From an uncultured Pseudodesulfovibrio sp. (GTDB taxonomy: Bacteria; Desulfobacterota; Desulfovibrionia; Desulfovibrionales; Desulfovibrionaceae), in contig NZ_OY782498.1 in NCBI RefSeq assembly GCF_963677845.1, positions 2,425,518-2,489,517 on the forward strand: a DNA stretch of 64,000 nucleotides, written 5' to 3'. The translations under genes were made by a program, and so were the position numbers. Every line of letters starts with the position of its first letter. Position 1 is the stretch's first letter. Of this stretch, positions 38,661 to 49,183 are shown one piece after another. The notes below the pieces were generated by a model. That model made no database searches. It was not told the DNA's origin and saw only the letters and a list, made by a program, of their open reading frames with translations.

Positions 38661-40130
38661 ATGCCTACCAATCTCTCAACAATCATACCTGTTGTCGCGT
38701 ATTTGGCCCTCTCCTTTGCCGTGGCATTCTGGGCTCGTAAAAAGACAGAATCATCTGTCTCCTCGCAAGGATTCATTGAAGACTACTTCATTGGCGGACG
38801 TTCCATGGGCGGCTTTGTACTCGCCATGACCATCATCGCGAGCTACACGAGTGCCAGTAGCTTTGTAGGCGGCCCCGGCGTGGCATACCGCCTCGGCCTG
38901 AGTTGGGTACTTCTTGCAATGATACAGGTTCCCACCACTTTCCTGACGCTCGGCATTCTCGGTAAACGCTTCGCCATTATGGCTCGAAAAACTCAATCCG
39001 TGACCATTACGGACTACCTTCGCGCCCGCTACGACAGCGATGCCGTGGTTATTCTTTGCTCCGTGGCCATGATCGTCTTTTTCATGGCTGCCATGCTTGC
39101 ACAATTTATTGGAGGCGCCCGTCTTTTTCAAACAGTGACAGGCTACCCATACATTATAGGACTCGTACTCTTCGGTGTCAGCGTCGTATTGTATACGGCT
39201 GTCGGAGGCTTTCGGGCCGTGGTTCTGACCGATGCCATCCAAGGCATTATTATGATTGTGGCTGTGGTTGTTGTACTGCTGGCTGTCATCGAAGCAGGCG
39301 GCGGAATGGAGCAATGTATATCCTCGCTCAAAGCCATTGACCCAGGTCTCATCACCCCAACCGGCCCCAAAGATGCCATCCCCCAACCCTTTACTCTTTC
39401 GTTCTGGGTGCTGGTCGGCATAGGCATCCTCGGCCTTCCCCAAACAACGCAACGATGCATGGCTTACAAAGACTCAAAAGCCATGCATAACGCCATGGTC
39501 ATAGGCACTCTGCTCATAGGCTTCATGATCCTCTGCGCTCACCTCGCAGGAACATTGGGACGCGCTGTTATCCCCGACCTCCCGGCAGGAGACTTGGCCA
39601 TGCCAAGCCTCATCGTGGAATTACTTTCTCCGGTATGGGCGGGAGTCTTCATCGCAGGCCCCCTCGCGGCCATCATGTCCACTGTGGACTCGATGCTTCT
39701 TCTGGTCTCTGCTGCCATCATCAAAGACCTATATATCCACTACAGACTCAAAGGCGATGCATCGCGCATGACTATTGTCAGCCTCAAAAAGGCAAGCCTC
39801 ATAAGTACTGCCGTCATCGGACTTATGGTCTTTGTCGCCGCTATTGAACCTCCAGACCTTCTTGTCTGGATTAATCTATTCGCCTTTGGCGGTCTTGAAG
39901 CGGTTTTTCTTTGCCCCATGGTTCTGGGCCTTTATTGGGATAAGGCCAACGCCACTGGAGCTATCGCCTCCATCATATTCGGCGTGTCCACCTTCATCAT
40001 CCTGACCATCATGAAACCAGCCATGGGCGGCGTCCATGCCATCGTACCAACAACGATGACCTCACTGGCAGCCTTCATCATCGGTTCATACGCTGGTCAT
40101 CCAGTCCGGCTTCGAAAACAGCACAATTAA
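38661..40130 (+). CDS. panF: PanF-like sodium:solute symporter
   Basis: A 489-residue SSS transporter with 13 predicted helices, close to sodium/pantothenate symporters: FIEDYFIGGRSMGGFVLAMT (about 35), ASSFVGGPGVAYRLGLSWVL (about 65) and the sodium-site segment GPLAAIMSTVDSMLLLVSAA (about 333). The YhdT-PanF gene pair supports this family. CoA demand of the carnitine pathway could explain a pantothenate importer here, but a betaine substrate is also possible. Confidence 0.82.
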   Translation: MPTNLSTIIPVVAYLALSFAVAFWARKKTESSVSSQGFIEDYFIGGRSMGGFVLAMTIIASYTSASSFVGGPGVAYRLGLSWVLLAMIQVPTTFLTLGILGKRFAIMARKTQSVTITDYLRARYDSDAVVILCSVAMIVFFMAAMLAQFIGGARLFQTVTGYPYIIGLVLFGVSVVLYTAVGGFRAVVLTDAIQGIIMIVAVVVVLLAVIEAGGGMEQCISSLKAIDPGLITPTGPKDAIPQPFTLSFWVLVGIGILGLPQTTQRCMAYKDSKAMHNAMVIGTLLIGFMILCAHLAGTLGRAVIPDLPAGDLAMPSLIVELLSPVWAGVFIAGPLAAIMSTVDSMLLLVSAAIIKDLYIHYRLKGDASRMTIVSLKKASLISTAVIGLMVFVAAIEPPDLLVWINLFAFGGLEAVFLCPMVLGLYWDKANATGAIASIIFGVSTFIILTIMKPAMGGVHAIVPTTMTSLAAFIIGSYAGHPVRLRKQHN

Positions 40131-40149
40131 CAAATCATCATAGCATCAA

Positions 40150-40186
40150 AAAAGCCCAAGTCCGAGAATTTCGGACTTGGGCTTTT
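40150..40186. terminator. Bidirectional terminator
   Basis: AAAAGCCCAAGTCCGA and its exact complement form a 16-bp stem with a 5-nt loop between the convergent panF-like and chemoreceptor genes, with A runs before and T after. Confidence 0.9.
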
Positions 40187-40219
40187 CATTATCTTTTCAA
40201 CAAAGGGACAAAAGCGATA

Positions 40220-42253
40220 TTAAAATCGTTCAAAGCCCTGATCCATCGGATCATTACCTTCATTTATCGATGCCGGATGAGTTGAAACTGCTATCTGTTT
40301 GTAAGGAGTTTTTACAACCTTGCAGGTTTTGTTCGGTCCAACATAACGGCGAGAATCACTGGAATCAGAAACCTTAAAAAAGGCCATCGTTTGCTGAAGA
40401 CTCGTTGCTTGCCCTGCCAATTCTTCCGACGTTGCGGACATTTCTTCAGCGGCCGAAGCAATTTGCTGAATCACCAGATCAAGTTGACTAATAGCACGAT
40501 TGACTGAATCGGCTCCAACATTCTGTTCATTGGTAGAAGCTGCGATTTCCTGCACCAACTCTGCCGTACGTTGAATATCCGGCACCATAGTGGAAAGCAT
40601 GAAACCAGCAGATTCAGCAATTTCCACACTACCAGAGGAAAGCTCACTGATTTCTGCAGCAGCAACACCGGAGCGTTCTGCCAATTTGCGAACTTCGGCA
40701 GCCACTACCGCGAAGCCTTTACCATGTTCTCCCGCACGCGCAGCTTCGATGGCTGCATTCAACGCCAACAAATTCGTCTGACGTGCAATATCTTCAATAA
40801 TACTGATTTTATCTGCAATCTCACGCATAGCACGCACAGTTTGATCAACAGCCTTCCCTCCCTTTTCAGCACTGTCTGCCGAAGACAAGGCGATTCGCTC
40901 CGTCTCCTGTGCATTCTCTGCACTCTGACGAATATTAGCTGCCATCTGAGTCATGCTGGCTGATATCTCCTCTACATTGGCAGCCTGCTCTGTAGCCCCC
41001 TGCGACAATGATTCTGCCGTAGAAGAAAGCTCATTTGAACCACTGGTCACGTCATCCACTGCACTACGCACGTTCACGACAACGGTTTTAAGATGATCGC
41101 CCATGCTACTCAAACTACGAGCCAAAGTCCCAATCTCATCCTGCTGCTGAATATTCAATCGTGCTGTAAGATCTCCGCCTGCGATATGTTGAGCAAACCC
41201 GACTCCATCAAGAATAGGACGGACGATACTCCCAGCAAGGAAAAAGATGACGGCTACAATAATAACAATAGCACCAATATTCAGCCCTACACTCAACATG
41301 GTCAGCCTATTAGCATCAGCAAAAACTTTCGCTTCAGGAGCAGAAACAAGAAGTGCCCAATTTTGACCAGTTTTCCCTATAGCAATAGGAACACCAACAA
41401 ATTCAGATAATTCACCGGTACTCGCAGCAATAAGCTCCTCTGAAAAAACCGTCCCGGATTCCATAGAACGCATCAACCGATCCGCAAATCCAGAGTCGAC
41501 GACCTCTGTAACATTCTTGCCGATAAAATCCTTATTGGGATGAACAACGACCACACCATTGTCTGCGATTAAAACAGCGTATCCAGTTTCAAACGGTTTA
41601 ATCGCTCCAACAATACGGGCAAGGTTATTCATCACCAGATCACTACCGGCTACACCAACGACTTCTCCCTTATAGCGAATGGGAACACAACCACTGACGA
41701 GAGTAACCATCTCTCCATCAGTATTATAGGTCGCCGGTTCTGTAAGGTATTCCCGTCCTGTACGCAAAGGACGCTGGAAGTATTCGCCGCTGAAATCATT
41801 CATCCATGACAGCTTCTTTCCCCCCTTGGTCGCATAAGGTGACAGCCGCCCCTCTTTTTGCATACCAGGCTGGCCAGCAAATTCACTATTCCGACCATCA
41901 TAAAAATTCCGTTTCAAACCAAACCAGACTCCATCCACCTCCGAGTTGTTATCCCGTAAGTTCATAACAACATCAATCAACACTTGGCGGTCTGGACGGG
42001 GTTCAGTATTAAGAAAAGTTTCAACCGTACTCGCAAGATCATGCCCTATTTCTGTAGTATGCTTGAGATCATTCTCCACGGAAGTACCATACCGAGCTGC
42101 AATCTCTTCAACATACGCCTTAGATGCCTTCCAAGAAATGTCACGAACGGATGATACAAGTACGGAAAGAGAAACCGCCATCACAAAAATGACAGTCAGG
42201 ACTACTGGAACAAGAATCTTGTTCCGCAAACTCAAATTTTTGTAAAACAACAT
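40220..42253 (-). CDS. Methyl-accepting chemotaxis protein with Cache sensor
   Basis: A 677-residue chemoreceptor. A first membrane helix (about 12-34), a periplasmic double-Cache domain (about 35-310) and a second helix (about 318-342) are followed by HAMP and the signalling domain with the conserved hairpin tip [20 protein letters not shown]. No C-terminal CheR-binding pentapeptide is seen. The ATG has AAGGATG upstream. Its place beside the carnitine cluster suggests a betaine-type attractant, which the sequence alone does not prove. Confidence 0.92.
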   Translation of the reverse strand: MLFYKNLSLRNKILVPVVLTVIFVMAVSLSVLVSSVRDISWKASKAYVEEIAARYGTSVENDLKHTTEIGHDLASTVETFLNTEPRPDRQVLIDVVMNLRDNNSEVDGVWFGLKRNFYDGRNSEFAGQPGMQKEGRLSPYATKGGKKLSWMNDFSGEYFQRPLRTGREYLTEPATYNTDGEMVTLVSGCVPIRYKGEVVGVAGSDLVMNNLARIVGAIKPFETGYAVLIADNGVVVVHPNKDFIGKNVTEVVDSGFADRLMRSMESGTVFSEELIAASTGELSEFVGVPIAIGKTGQNWALLVSAPEAKVFADANRLTMLSVGLNIGAIVIIVAVIFFLAGSIVRPILDGVGFAQHIAGGDLTARLNIQQQDEIGTLARSLSSMGDHLKTVVVNVRSAVDDVTSGSNELSSTAESLSQGATEQAANVEEISASMTQMAANIRQSAENAQETERIALSSADSAEKGGKAVDQTVRAMREIADKISIIEDIARQTNLLALNAAIEAARAGEHGKGFAVVAAEVRKLAERSGVAAAEISELSSGSVEIAESAGFMLSTMVPDIQRTAELVQEIAASTNEQNVGADSVNRAISQLDLVIQQIASAAEEMSATSEELAGQATSLQQTMAFFKVSDSSDSRRYVGPNKTCKVVKTPYKQIAVSTHPASINEGNDPMDQGFERF

Positions 42254-42304
42254 ATAGTCATCCTTTTATACTTCTAAATTTTGAAAAACCATGTCATACA
42301 AAAT

Positions 42305-42316
42305 GATCACGATCAA
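42305..42316. promoter_or_regulatory. CRP/FNR-like palindrome before the SGNH gene
   Basis: TGATCACGATCA lies 18 nt before the SGNH hydrolase start, in the short region divergent from the chemoreceptor. It is close to an FNR box (TTGAT-N4-ATCAA) and resembles the sites before caiT. Confidence 0.45.
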
Positions 42317-42333
42317 GCTTTGGAGTACGATTA

Positions 42334-43065
42334 ATGACTCATATTTTGGCATTCGGCGACAGTTTCTCAGATAATGCATATTGTAACGGCTGCGGATATA
42401 ACAGACTCAGCAACGGCAAGGTCTGGGTTGAACACCTCGCTCAAATGCTGGGAGCTACTTTGGAAGACCGCGCGTGGTGCGGAGCAAAATCTGGTCAAGG
42501 CAATGCTTCCGGTCCGGAAGACTGGTCTGGTTTGGCCTGGCAAGTTGACACATACACTCCCTCAAATTCTGAAAGAGATGTTCTCTGCACAATATTAATA
42601 GGCATTAACGATGTGTACGATGGGACAGGCAAAGCGGAAGAAATCGTGGCAAATACGGTCTCAGCCATGAGCACTCTTGAGGGGAAAGGCGTCAGTCATT
42701 TTCTAATTTCCAATATTCCCGATATAACCCTCGCGCCAGCATATCGTAAGGAATACGCCCCACTCAAAAAGACGGTCCAAAACCTCGTCAAAAATATCAA
42801 TAGCCAACTCGACATGGCCATTTTAGGTCCACATGGATTTTGTAAACACCACCCCGACACAGCAGTGTATCCTTTGCTGAACACATACGCCCTCTTCAAC
42901 GAGCTTGTTACAAGCAAGGAGTTCACAAACACCCGTGAACCCTGGAATGGCACGTATTCAAATCCAAACACAACCGGTTATATGTGGTGGGACGACTGGC
43001 ATCCGATGACTCAAACACACAAAACTCTCGCTCATGCAGCTCTCAAGATGCTTGAAACCGATTAA
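42334..43065 (+). CDS. SGNH/GDSL-family hydrolase
   Basis: A 243-residue esterase-type enzyme without a signal peptide. Block I is FGDSFSDNAY (Ser11), block III GINDVYDG (about 90) and block V DDWHPMTQTH (about 224), giving the Ser-Asp-His triad. The family includes thermolabile-hemolysin-like phospholipases. It might release choline or betaine esters, given the neighbours, but this is only a guess. Confidence 0.85.
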   Translation: MTHILAFGDSFSDNAYCNGCGYNRLSNGKVWVEHLAQMLGATLEDRAWCGAKSGQGNASGPEDWSGLAWQVDTYTPSNSERDVLCTILIGINDVYDGTGKAEEIVANTVSAMSTLEGKGVSHFLISNIPDITLAPAYRKEYAPLKKTVQNLVKNINSQLDMAILGPHGFCKHHPDTAVYPLLNTYALFNELVTSKEFTNTREPWNGTYSNPNTTGYMWWDDWHPMTQTHKTLAHAALKMLETD

Positions 43066-43210
43066 TATAAAGAATCTTAATCAGAACCTTTCAATCTCTG
43101 TCCGAAAACAAAAATTCTAACATTCTCATTGAGCTTTCTTACTGGAACACAAAAAGGAATCGCGACTTAAGAAGACTATTTACAATAGCGTTTGCAAAAA
43201 ACCACAGGGG

Positions 43211-44188
43211 CTATGGAGCGGAACGATCATCATGCCGTATGGTGCACGGCGTAACGCACTTCTCTTTCATGTATCCTCCTTCGGGAACATCCAAAAAAGG
43301 AGGCAGCTGATGCGCAAAATGTTTCGGAATAAATCGAGATGGGAGACTGCTAACCATGGCTCCGAACAGAGCAACCACCCCACCCCAAAGAGCCATGCTC
43401 GGAGAAGTTTCTCCTAAAACAACATACCCGATGGCAGTGGCCAAAATCGGTATGGCATATTGAAAAACAACAATTCGAGAAATATTGCTCTTGGAAATAC
43501 TGTAACACCACAAGGCATAAGGGGCAGCAGTCCCCAAAAAACCAAGATAAAAAGTACTCATAAGGGCACTTGGAGAAGCATCACCCAACTGTATGATCAA
43601 ATCCGGCATGTAGACACAAAGGGAAAGGGCCCCGGCTATAAATGTATACGTCACATACTCGACAGAGGTATACCTTTTAAGCATCTGTTTTTGAAATATA
43701 TTATATACACTATCAAAACATGATGCCATCAAGACAAAGAGGGCTCCTACATTCAAGGTCAGTCCATCCCCTTCTCCAAACGAGATAATACCGACACCTA
43801 TCATGCTGATAATGATACCAAAAATATTTCTGCGCGTAATCCTCTCCTTAAGGAAAACTACGGCCAAAATCGTTGCGATAACCGGCACAGTACTCACAAT
43901 AAAACTCGTCGACCCAACACTAATACGTTCCGCACCATGTAGAATCGCCAAATTAAACGCGACGATACCTATTAAACCATGAAAGAAAAAAGTCGGGATA
44001 TCTCGTAGTTGTGGCAGGCGAATTTTCTTTATTATTCCGAAAATGACCATACACGTCGCGGCGATTGTAACCCGCAAAAGCGCTAAAGGTTCTGGATCAA
44101 AACTTGTCAGACTGATACGGAAGGCAACAAAACAACTGCTCCACAACGTAATGGCAAAGCCTACAGAAAAGGGTGTACGATCAATCAC
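43211..44188 (-). CDS. EamA-family (DMT) transporter, ten helices
   Basis: A 325-residue transporter with two EamA repeats of five helices each (for example FIVSTVPVIATILAVVFLKE in the first, IPILATAIGYVVLGET in the second). It has a 40-residue hydrophilic tail rich in Cys, His and Arg, unusual for the family. The start is GTG at 44188. The upstream region carries a copy of the caiT-type regulatory sequence. Cargo unknown. Confidence 0.85.
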   Translation of the reverse strand: MIDRTPFSVGFAITLWSSCFVAFRISLTSFDPEPLALLRVTIAATCMVIFGIIKKIRLPQLRDIPTFFFHGLIGIVAFNLAILHGAERISVGSTSFIVSTVPVIATILAVVFLKERITRRNIFGIIISMIGVGIISFGEGDGLTLNVGALFVLMASCFDSVYNIFQKQMLKRYTSVEYVTYTFIAGALSLCVYMPDLIIQLGDASPSALMSTFYLGFLGTAAPYALWCYSISKSNISRIVVFQYAIPILATAIGYVVLGETSPSMALWGGVVALFGAMVSSLPSRFIPKHFAHQLPPFLDVPEGGYMKEKCVTPCTIRHDDRSAP

Positions 44189-44312
44189 TTATAACACTCA
44201 TTTATTTAACCAAACTCACCAATATAATATATTGATCTCATAATTCTACTCCAAAAAAGGTTCTCATTCGGTCGATTGTTCAAGAACTTAACGACTTGAT
44301 AATCGTGCCACA

Positions 44313-44347
44313 CAAAACAATCGCGATCAATATTTAGATAGCGATTG
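44313..44347. promoter_or_regulatory. caiT-type regulatory sequence before the EamA gene
   Basis: CAAAACAATCGCGAT (44313-44327) matches 25156-25170 before caiT in 14 of 15 bases. GCGATCAATATT (44323-44334) matches 25201-25212 exactly, each with a further GCGAT 18 bp on. This supports shared control of the EamA gene and the carnitine operon. The rest of the 485-nt gap holds only the hairpin at 44546. Confidence 0.5.
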
Positions 44348-44545
44348 ATAAAATTATTTTTGAACTTAATGACAACTATTCTGACAAGTGTCGACAATTG
44401 CGGCACAATTGATCGGTAATAGCTAGATATGACAGGAAATTCACGCCGATATACAGCTGTAAAACACTCTTTTACAACCCATTAAGCGCCTTTATTGTCG
44501 AACAAAAAATGAAACGCCCCCCCCCTCTTCGTCTCCACAAAATCC

Positions 44546-44590
44546 AAGGGCTGTACCTGATGCCCTCTCTAGTCATCTGGTACAGCCCTT
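44546..44590 (-). terminator. Likely terminator of fdhA
   Basis: AAGGGCTGTACC pairs exactly with GGTACAGCCCTT (12-bp stem, 21-nt loop) about 85 nt after fdhA. The T tract on the minus strand is short and interrupted. Confidence 0.6.
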
Positions 44591-44673
44591 GCTCAGTAGG
44601 CCTTCACCCCATATACTTCGGCCTGTTATGCTCCCTGTCTTGAATATGCTTATGCGTAGACAGATTTACGTCT

Positions 44674-47436
44674 TCAACGCGCAGGATAATCAATTCTGAC
44701 AGAACACGCCTTGTATTCGGCTGTGTCCGAAATCGGGTCTGCGGCTGAGTTTGTAAGCCAGTTCGAATTGTTTTTGTAAAAATGAAAAGCCATCCAGACC
44801 ATTCCTCTAGGGACTTCATCCGTCACACGCGCTCGAACGGTAATGGTACCGCGCCTTGAGGTGAGCTGAATCATTTCCCCTGTCTCAAATCCTAGAATCT
44901 TTGCATCTTCAGGCGCAATATCGACGATCTCTTCACTGAGCAATTCGTTGAGGCCAACTGCGTTGGCCGTCTGCGAACTGCAATTATAATGATAAAGTCT
45001 TCTGCCTGTGCTCAGGATGAAAGGATACTCCTTGTCTGGCGTTTCCGCAGAAGGTGTCCAATCAATGGCTTGAAAGTGGGCTTTCCCCTGTTTGAATTTG
45101 ACGTCACGGAACAAATGAGGCGTATCCTTAAACAAATGAGGAGTGCCGGGGTGCAAGGAATGTGGAACCGGCCACTGCAATGATTCATTTTCCAATCGAT
45201 CATAGGTAATTCCATTCAGCATCGAGCACTGTGGAGCCATTTCATTATCCCAAATATCCTGAGCACTGGAGGATTCCCAAGTGTCTCCCATCCGCTTTGC
45301 CAGTTCACGAAAAATCCACCAATTGGGTCGAGCTTCACCAGGAGGAGGAGAAACCTTACGAACACGATTCACCCGACGTTCCGTATTGATAAATGTCCCA
45401 TCATCTTCGCTCCAGGCAGCAGATGGAAGGACCACATCCGCATATTCGGTCGTCTTTGTGGGGAAGATGTCGTTACACACCATAAACTCGGCAGAGGAGA
45501 GACACCCGTGGACATGGTGCATATCAGGCTCGGTTGTTGCCGGATCTTCACCAAAGACATAAAATCCACGGACTTTTTTCGTTTTCAGGCCTTCGAGCAT
45601 GGCGGGAAGCCGCAACCCCTCATAGCCAAGGAGATTGCCAACATTCCACGCCTTCTGGAACTTCTTGCGAGCAGCCGGGTTATGCACCTTCTCATAGCCG
45701 GGGAAGGAGTCCGGCAATGCTCCGGCATCACATGCGCCCTGAACATTGTTTTGCCCCCGCAAGGGGTTAACGCCCCCACCGGGTATACCAATGTTCCCAA
45801 GCAACAATTGCAGATTTGCACAGCTGAACACATTATGAACACCAGAGGTGTGCTCTGTAATACCAAGCGTATATATAAGCATTGCCGGTTTCGATTCAGC
45901 TAATAGCCGTGCGAGATCGACGACTTGTTCAGCTGGCACTCCAGTGACCTTTTCGGCCTCCTCGGGAGTGTACCTGAGTACGGTTTCCTCAAGCTCATCA
46001 AAACCATCAACCCACTGCTCTACGTAATCTTTGTCATACAGATTTTCCGTGATCAAAACATTCATTATGGAATTGATCAGCGCGACATCAGAACCGACTT
46101 TCAGCCGCAAGTGCATATTCGCCCATTCTGTAAGCTTGGTCGCCCGAGGGTCCACGACAACCAGTTTTGCACCTTTTTGCACGGCATTATGAACAAACGT
46201 CGCAACCACTGGATGGGCTACAGTCATGTTCGAGCCGATAACGAGTATTGTGCTCGCCTTTTCGATATCTTCAAAGTTATTGGACATTGCACCGGAACCA
46301 AGCATTGTCGTCAGACCGACGACCGATGGAGCGTGTCAGGTTCGTGCGCAATGATCGATATTATTGGTGCCGATGGTTGCCCTGAAAAGCTTCTGCATGT
46401 TGTATGAATCTTCGGTAATGCTTCGAGCACAACTCAAACCAGCAATGGAATCCGGCCCGTACTCGTCGCGAATCTCCATAAATTTGGACGCTACAAGATC
46501 GAGAGCCTCGTCCCATGACGCCTCCCTAAATTCTCCATTCTCCTTGATAAGCGGTGCTGTCAATCGATTTTTGGAATAGATAAAATCATATCCAAAGCGG
46601 CCCTTCACACACAATCGTCCCTTATTGGGCTCAATATTCTCATCGGCTGTGACTTTGATGATCTTTTCGTCTTTAACGTGAAGGATCAACTGACAACCAG
46701 TCCCGCAATATGGACATGTCGTCTGGACTTTTTTGACTTTTTTTTTGGTTATCCCAAGTGCTTTCTTGTCGAAAAGAGCCCCAACAGGACACGCTTCAAT
46801 GCATTGCCCGCAATGGGTGCATTTCTCCATGTCAACAGAAGGATGCCACGTTCCATTAAAAGAATGGCGGGAAATAGCGCTCTGCCCAATGTCCTGACAA
46901 GTCGCGATGCATTGACCGCATTTGATACAACGACTGTAATCTCGAGCAATAAACGGAGAACGATTGTCAACAACCGGCGTTTCAATTTCCAAGGGAACAT
47001 CCCTAACAGGCACCTTGTGCTTCCCTGCCATTTTTTGAAGAACACATGCTCCTTTTGCCGGGCATTCATGATCGTGCCATTCCAAATCCCTGGCTTCAAG
47101 ATGGCCGGGTGCGCATTTCCCTTCCGGCAGCTTGGCTGTAAAACAGTTGTGCGCCCCAGTAGAAAAGATGGACGTCAATTTGCTTTTTCGCGCCTCAAAA
47201 ACTTTGGGAGACTCAGTTGTAATATTCAACCCTTCCACGGCAAGCGTTGTCGATGTCGATATCAACTCTCCCGTATCGACATTCTCGGCGACACTGAGTT
47301 CACAACTGTCGTCGCAATAACAGGTCTCGCTTTGGCACAATGTCGGGATGCTGATACCTGCTTGAGATGCAGCATCCAAAAGCGTCTGATTCTCTCTAAA
47401 TTCCACTTTCTTATTGTTAATAATAACGTGTCGCAT
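44674..47436 (-). CDS. fdhA: Formate dehydrogenase catalytic subunit with selenocysteine
   Basis: A 920-residue molybdo/tungstopterin enzyme that oxidises formate to carbon dioxide. The frame is interrupted only by an in-frame TGA at 46336-46338 (codon 367) in IDHCART-U-HAPSVVG, exactly where formate dehydrogenases have selenocysteine. A SECIS hairpin follows at 12 nt. N-terminal parts are a NuoG-like [2Fe-2S] domain (TLLDAASQAGISIPTLC), two ferredoxin clusters (CIKCGQCIATC, CTHCGQCIEACP) and the catalytic [4Fe-4S] site (CPYCGTGC). The C-terminal molybdopterin-binding domain is complete. It is leftward after a zinc-ribbon gene; in the formamide locus it would dispose of the formate released by formamidase. 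No diaphorase or hydrogenase subunit is adjacent. Confidence 0.95.
46307..46323 (-). promoter_or_regulatory. Bacterial SECIS element in fdhA
   Basis: On the coding strand GTCGTC-GGTCT-GACGAC forms a 6-bp stem with a GGTCT loop, starting 12 nt after the TGA. The E. coli fdhF SECIS has an apical loop containing GGUCU at a similar distance. It should recruit SelB for selenocysteine insertion. Confidence 0.88.
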
Positions 47437-47494
47437 TGGATATCCTTTCTATTATCTGAGTAAAATTAATCAGTTTTAAACTCTTTGTGCCCGG

Positions 47495-48013
47495 CTAAGA
47501 CGCATGCTTTTTAAAAGCTGAAAAAAACATTTCCATGCAGTACTTCGAGCAAAAATCGAAACTTTCATCGATTCCACCTCCTGCGGGGACCTTGGTGAAA
47601 CTCTGCGCTTCATCGTCCACAGCGTTGAAACGCCTTCCACACTGATCACAAATTTTTATGTTGCTTGTAATAAAGGCACTGACACAATTTTCAGAACACA
47701 ATGGGATGTCCCCTTGAGTCTCACCGTAAATACGCCTGCCACAGACATGACAAAAGACAACTTCATCAGGCGCAGAGTTCAAGGCCCCACCGCATAAAGG
47801 ACAGAAATTTGAAGGTCTGGATTCCATCGTATGATGGCAGTGCGGACAACTTGAACGCAAAGCTGTTTTGCACTGAGGGCAAACAGAGGGGGCTGTAGAA
47901 TCTTCCACCTCAATTGAAAAAACATTGAAATACGACGCTGGCTCGTGCTTCGTATTCAAATGAGGACAACGAGGGTTAGGGCAATACATATAAGTCGAGT
48001 GGTCTTTTTCCAT
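47495..48013 (-). CDS. Cysteine-rich multi-zinc-ribbon protein
   Basis: A 172-residue protein with at least five zinc-knuckle pairs: CPNPRCPH, CPQCKTAL, CPHCHHTM, CPLCGGAL, CHVCGRRIYG, CDQCGRRF and CSKYCMEMFF. No enzyme domain is visible. It sits 58 nt before fdhA on the same strand. Zinc-ribbon accessory proteins such as FdhE help mature formate dehydrogenases, but I see no real FdhE similarity, so a maturation or metal-handling role is only suggested by position. Confidence 0.75.
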   Translation of the reverse strand: MEKDHSTYMYCPNPRCPHLNTKHEPASYFNVFSIEVEDSTAPSVCPQCKTALRSSCPHCHHTMESRPSNFCPLCGGALNSAPDEVVFCHVCGRRIYGETQGDIPLCSENCVSAFITSNIKICDQCGRRFNAVDDEAQSFTKVPAGGGIDESFDFCSKYCMEMFFSAFKKHAS

Positions 48014-48046
48014 GGCATAACTAATCTTTCTAAGAGTTGATGAAAA

Positions 48047-48082
48047 AGGCTGGAGGTGAATGAGGCGATTAACCTCCAGCCT
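48047..48082 (-). terminator. Terminator after the urea channel gene
   Basis: AAGGCTGGAGGT and its exact complement form a 12-bp stem with a 12-nt loop; on the minus strand TTTTTC follows. It lies between the channel gene and the zinc-ribbon/fdhA genes and may reduce read-through into them. Confidence 0.8.
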
Positions 48083-48150
48083 TCATAAAAGCCGATCGAT
48101 ACCTTTGGTGCAGCGAGATGCTGTTCACCCCAAAACTACTTTCTCCAAAG

Positions 48151-49143
48151 CTAAGGGTGTTTCAGATTGCTTTCGGGCGTACCAAGCATCTCCGCAGGAA
48201 CCGCGGCTATATGACCAAAACCTTTACTCGCGAACATGAACATCCAGGTGACCATGACAAATGGCCACGTCAACGACGGCATACCGATGGGAGCAAGGAG
48301 TACACTTATGGATGCCTGGGCTATGGAGCCGACAACCATGCAGAATGTTGCATAGAGAAATGTTTTCCAATTGAGGTAATAAAAAAGCCCGCCCAGTGCG
48401 ATGGCACACAGCACCGAGTTGTAGCCATACAATCCAAGACGAAGCGGCGCTTCAGGAGACTGCATAACCAAAGCGGTCAACAGGCCAATTAAAGAGCCAA
48501 AGATCGCAAAGAATGCGGATATTCTGGAATTAATGAGAATGGCTATGACAAAAATAATTCCGGTAACGATGCTGTCCTCGAACATGACTTCGCCTATGCC
48601 CTTGGTTACACCTTCCATAAATGTCATAACTGAGATTTTACCAACCACAATCGAAGTGTGCGGATCAGGGATTGAAGTTGCCAATAATGTTCCAGCCTCC
48701 AGAAGACCAAACTTGGAGGCACAGAACATGAGAATCCAGGTGGCGAAGACAAAAGGGGCTGTCAGAGCAGGCATGCCCCACTTGCCCAGAAAATTGATAA
48801 GCGCACTCATGATAATAGTGCTCAAAGCGGCGTTGATAACCACGTAAAACAATAATTCGGGGCTACAAATAAAATAAAAAGGCAGTGCGATACCCGCGAG
48901 TGTTCCGTTAAATCCGAACAACCCGGCCTTGATAAGACCTTTGTCCGCGCCAAGCGCTATGGCCGTCAATGTTGATGCGGCAGTCCCCAGAACAGCACAG
49001 GCACCTAATTCCCATGAATTATAGAATATTCCTATAAAAAATATAAAACCGGTCACGGGGTTGTTCTGGAACATGACCTGCCCACATCCGCGCAGGCATG
49101 CGTCTACAAATTGAAATAACGGATTGTTTTTTGGCGCTTCCAT
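48151..49143 (-). CDS. Urea transporter-family channel (probable amide/urea uptake)
   Basis: A 330-residue membrane channel with two homologous halves, as in Desulfovibrio vulgaris dvUT (about 337 residues). Both halves carry the UT signature: [13 protein letters not shown] and [13 protein letters not shown]. Such channels conduct urea and small amides. No urease is in the window, and the gene sits with fmdB and formamidase, so formamide is the more likely cargo here (inference). It follows fmdB by 40 nt, with AAGGAGA upstream. Confidence 0.9.
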   Translation of the reverse strand: MEAPKNNPLFQFVDACLRGCGQVMFQNNPVTGFIFFIGIFYNSWELGACAVLGTAASTLTAIALGADKGLIKAGLFGFNGTLAGIALPFYFICSPELLFYVVINAALSTIIMSALINFLGKWGMPALTAPFVFATWILMFCASKFGLLEAGTLLATSIPDPHTSIVVGKISVMTFMEGVTKGIGEVMFEDSIVTGIIFVIAILINSRISAFFAIFGSLIGLLTALVMQSPEAPLRLGLYGYNSVLCAIALGGLFYYLNWKTFLYATFCMVVGSIAQASISVLLAPIGMPSLTWPFVMVTWMFMFASKGFGHIAAVPAEMLGTPESNLKHP

Positions 49144-49183
49144 GATCGTTACATCTCCTTAAATGGTAATGGGCGGGTGGCGT

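Noticed and set aside
46305-46338. Formate dehydrogenase as two separate genes or a nonsense mutation
   Set aside because: The stop is TGA at the exact selenocysteine position and a SECIS hairpin follows, so it is one gene.
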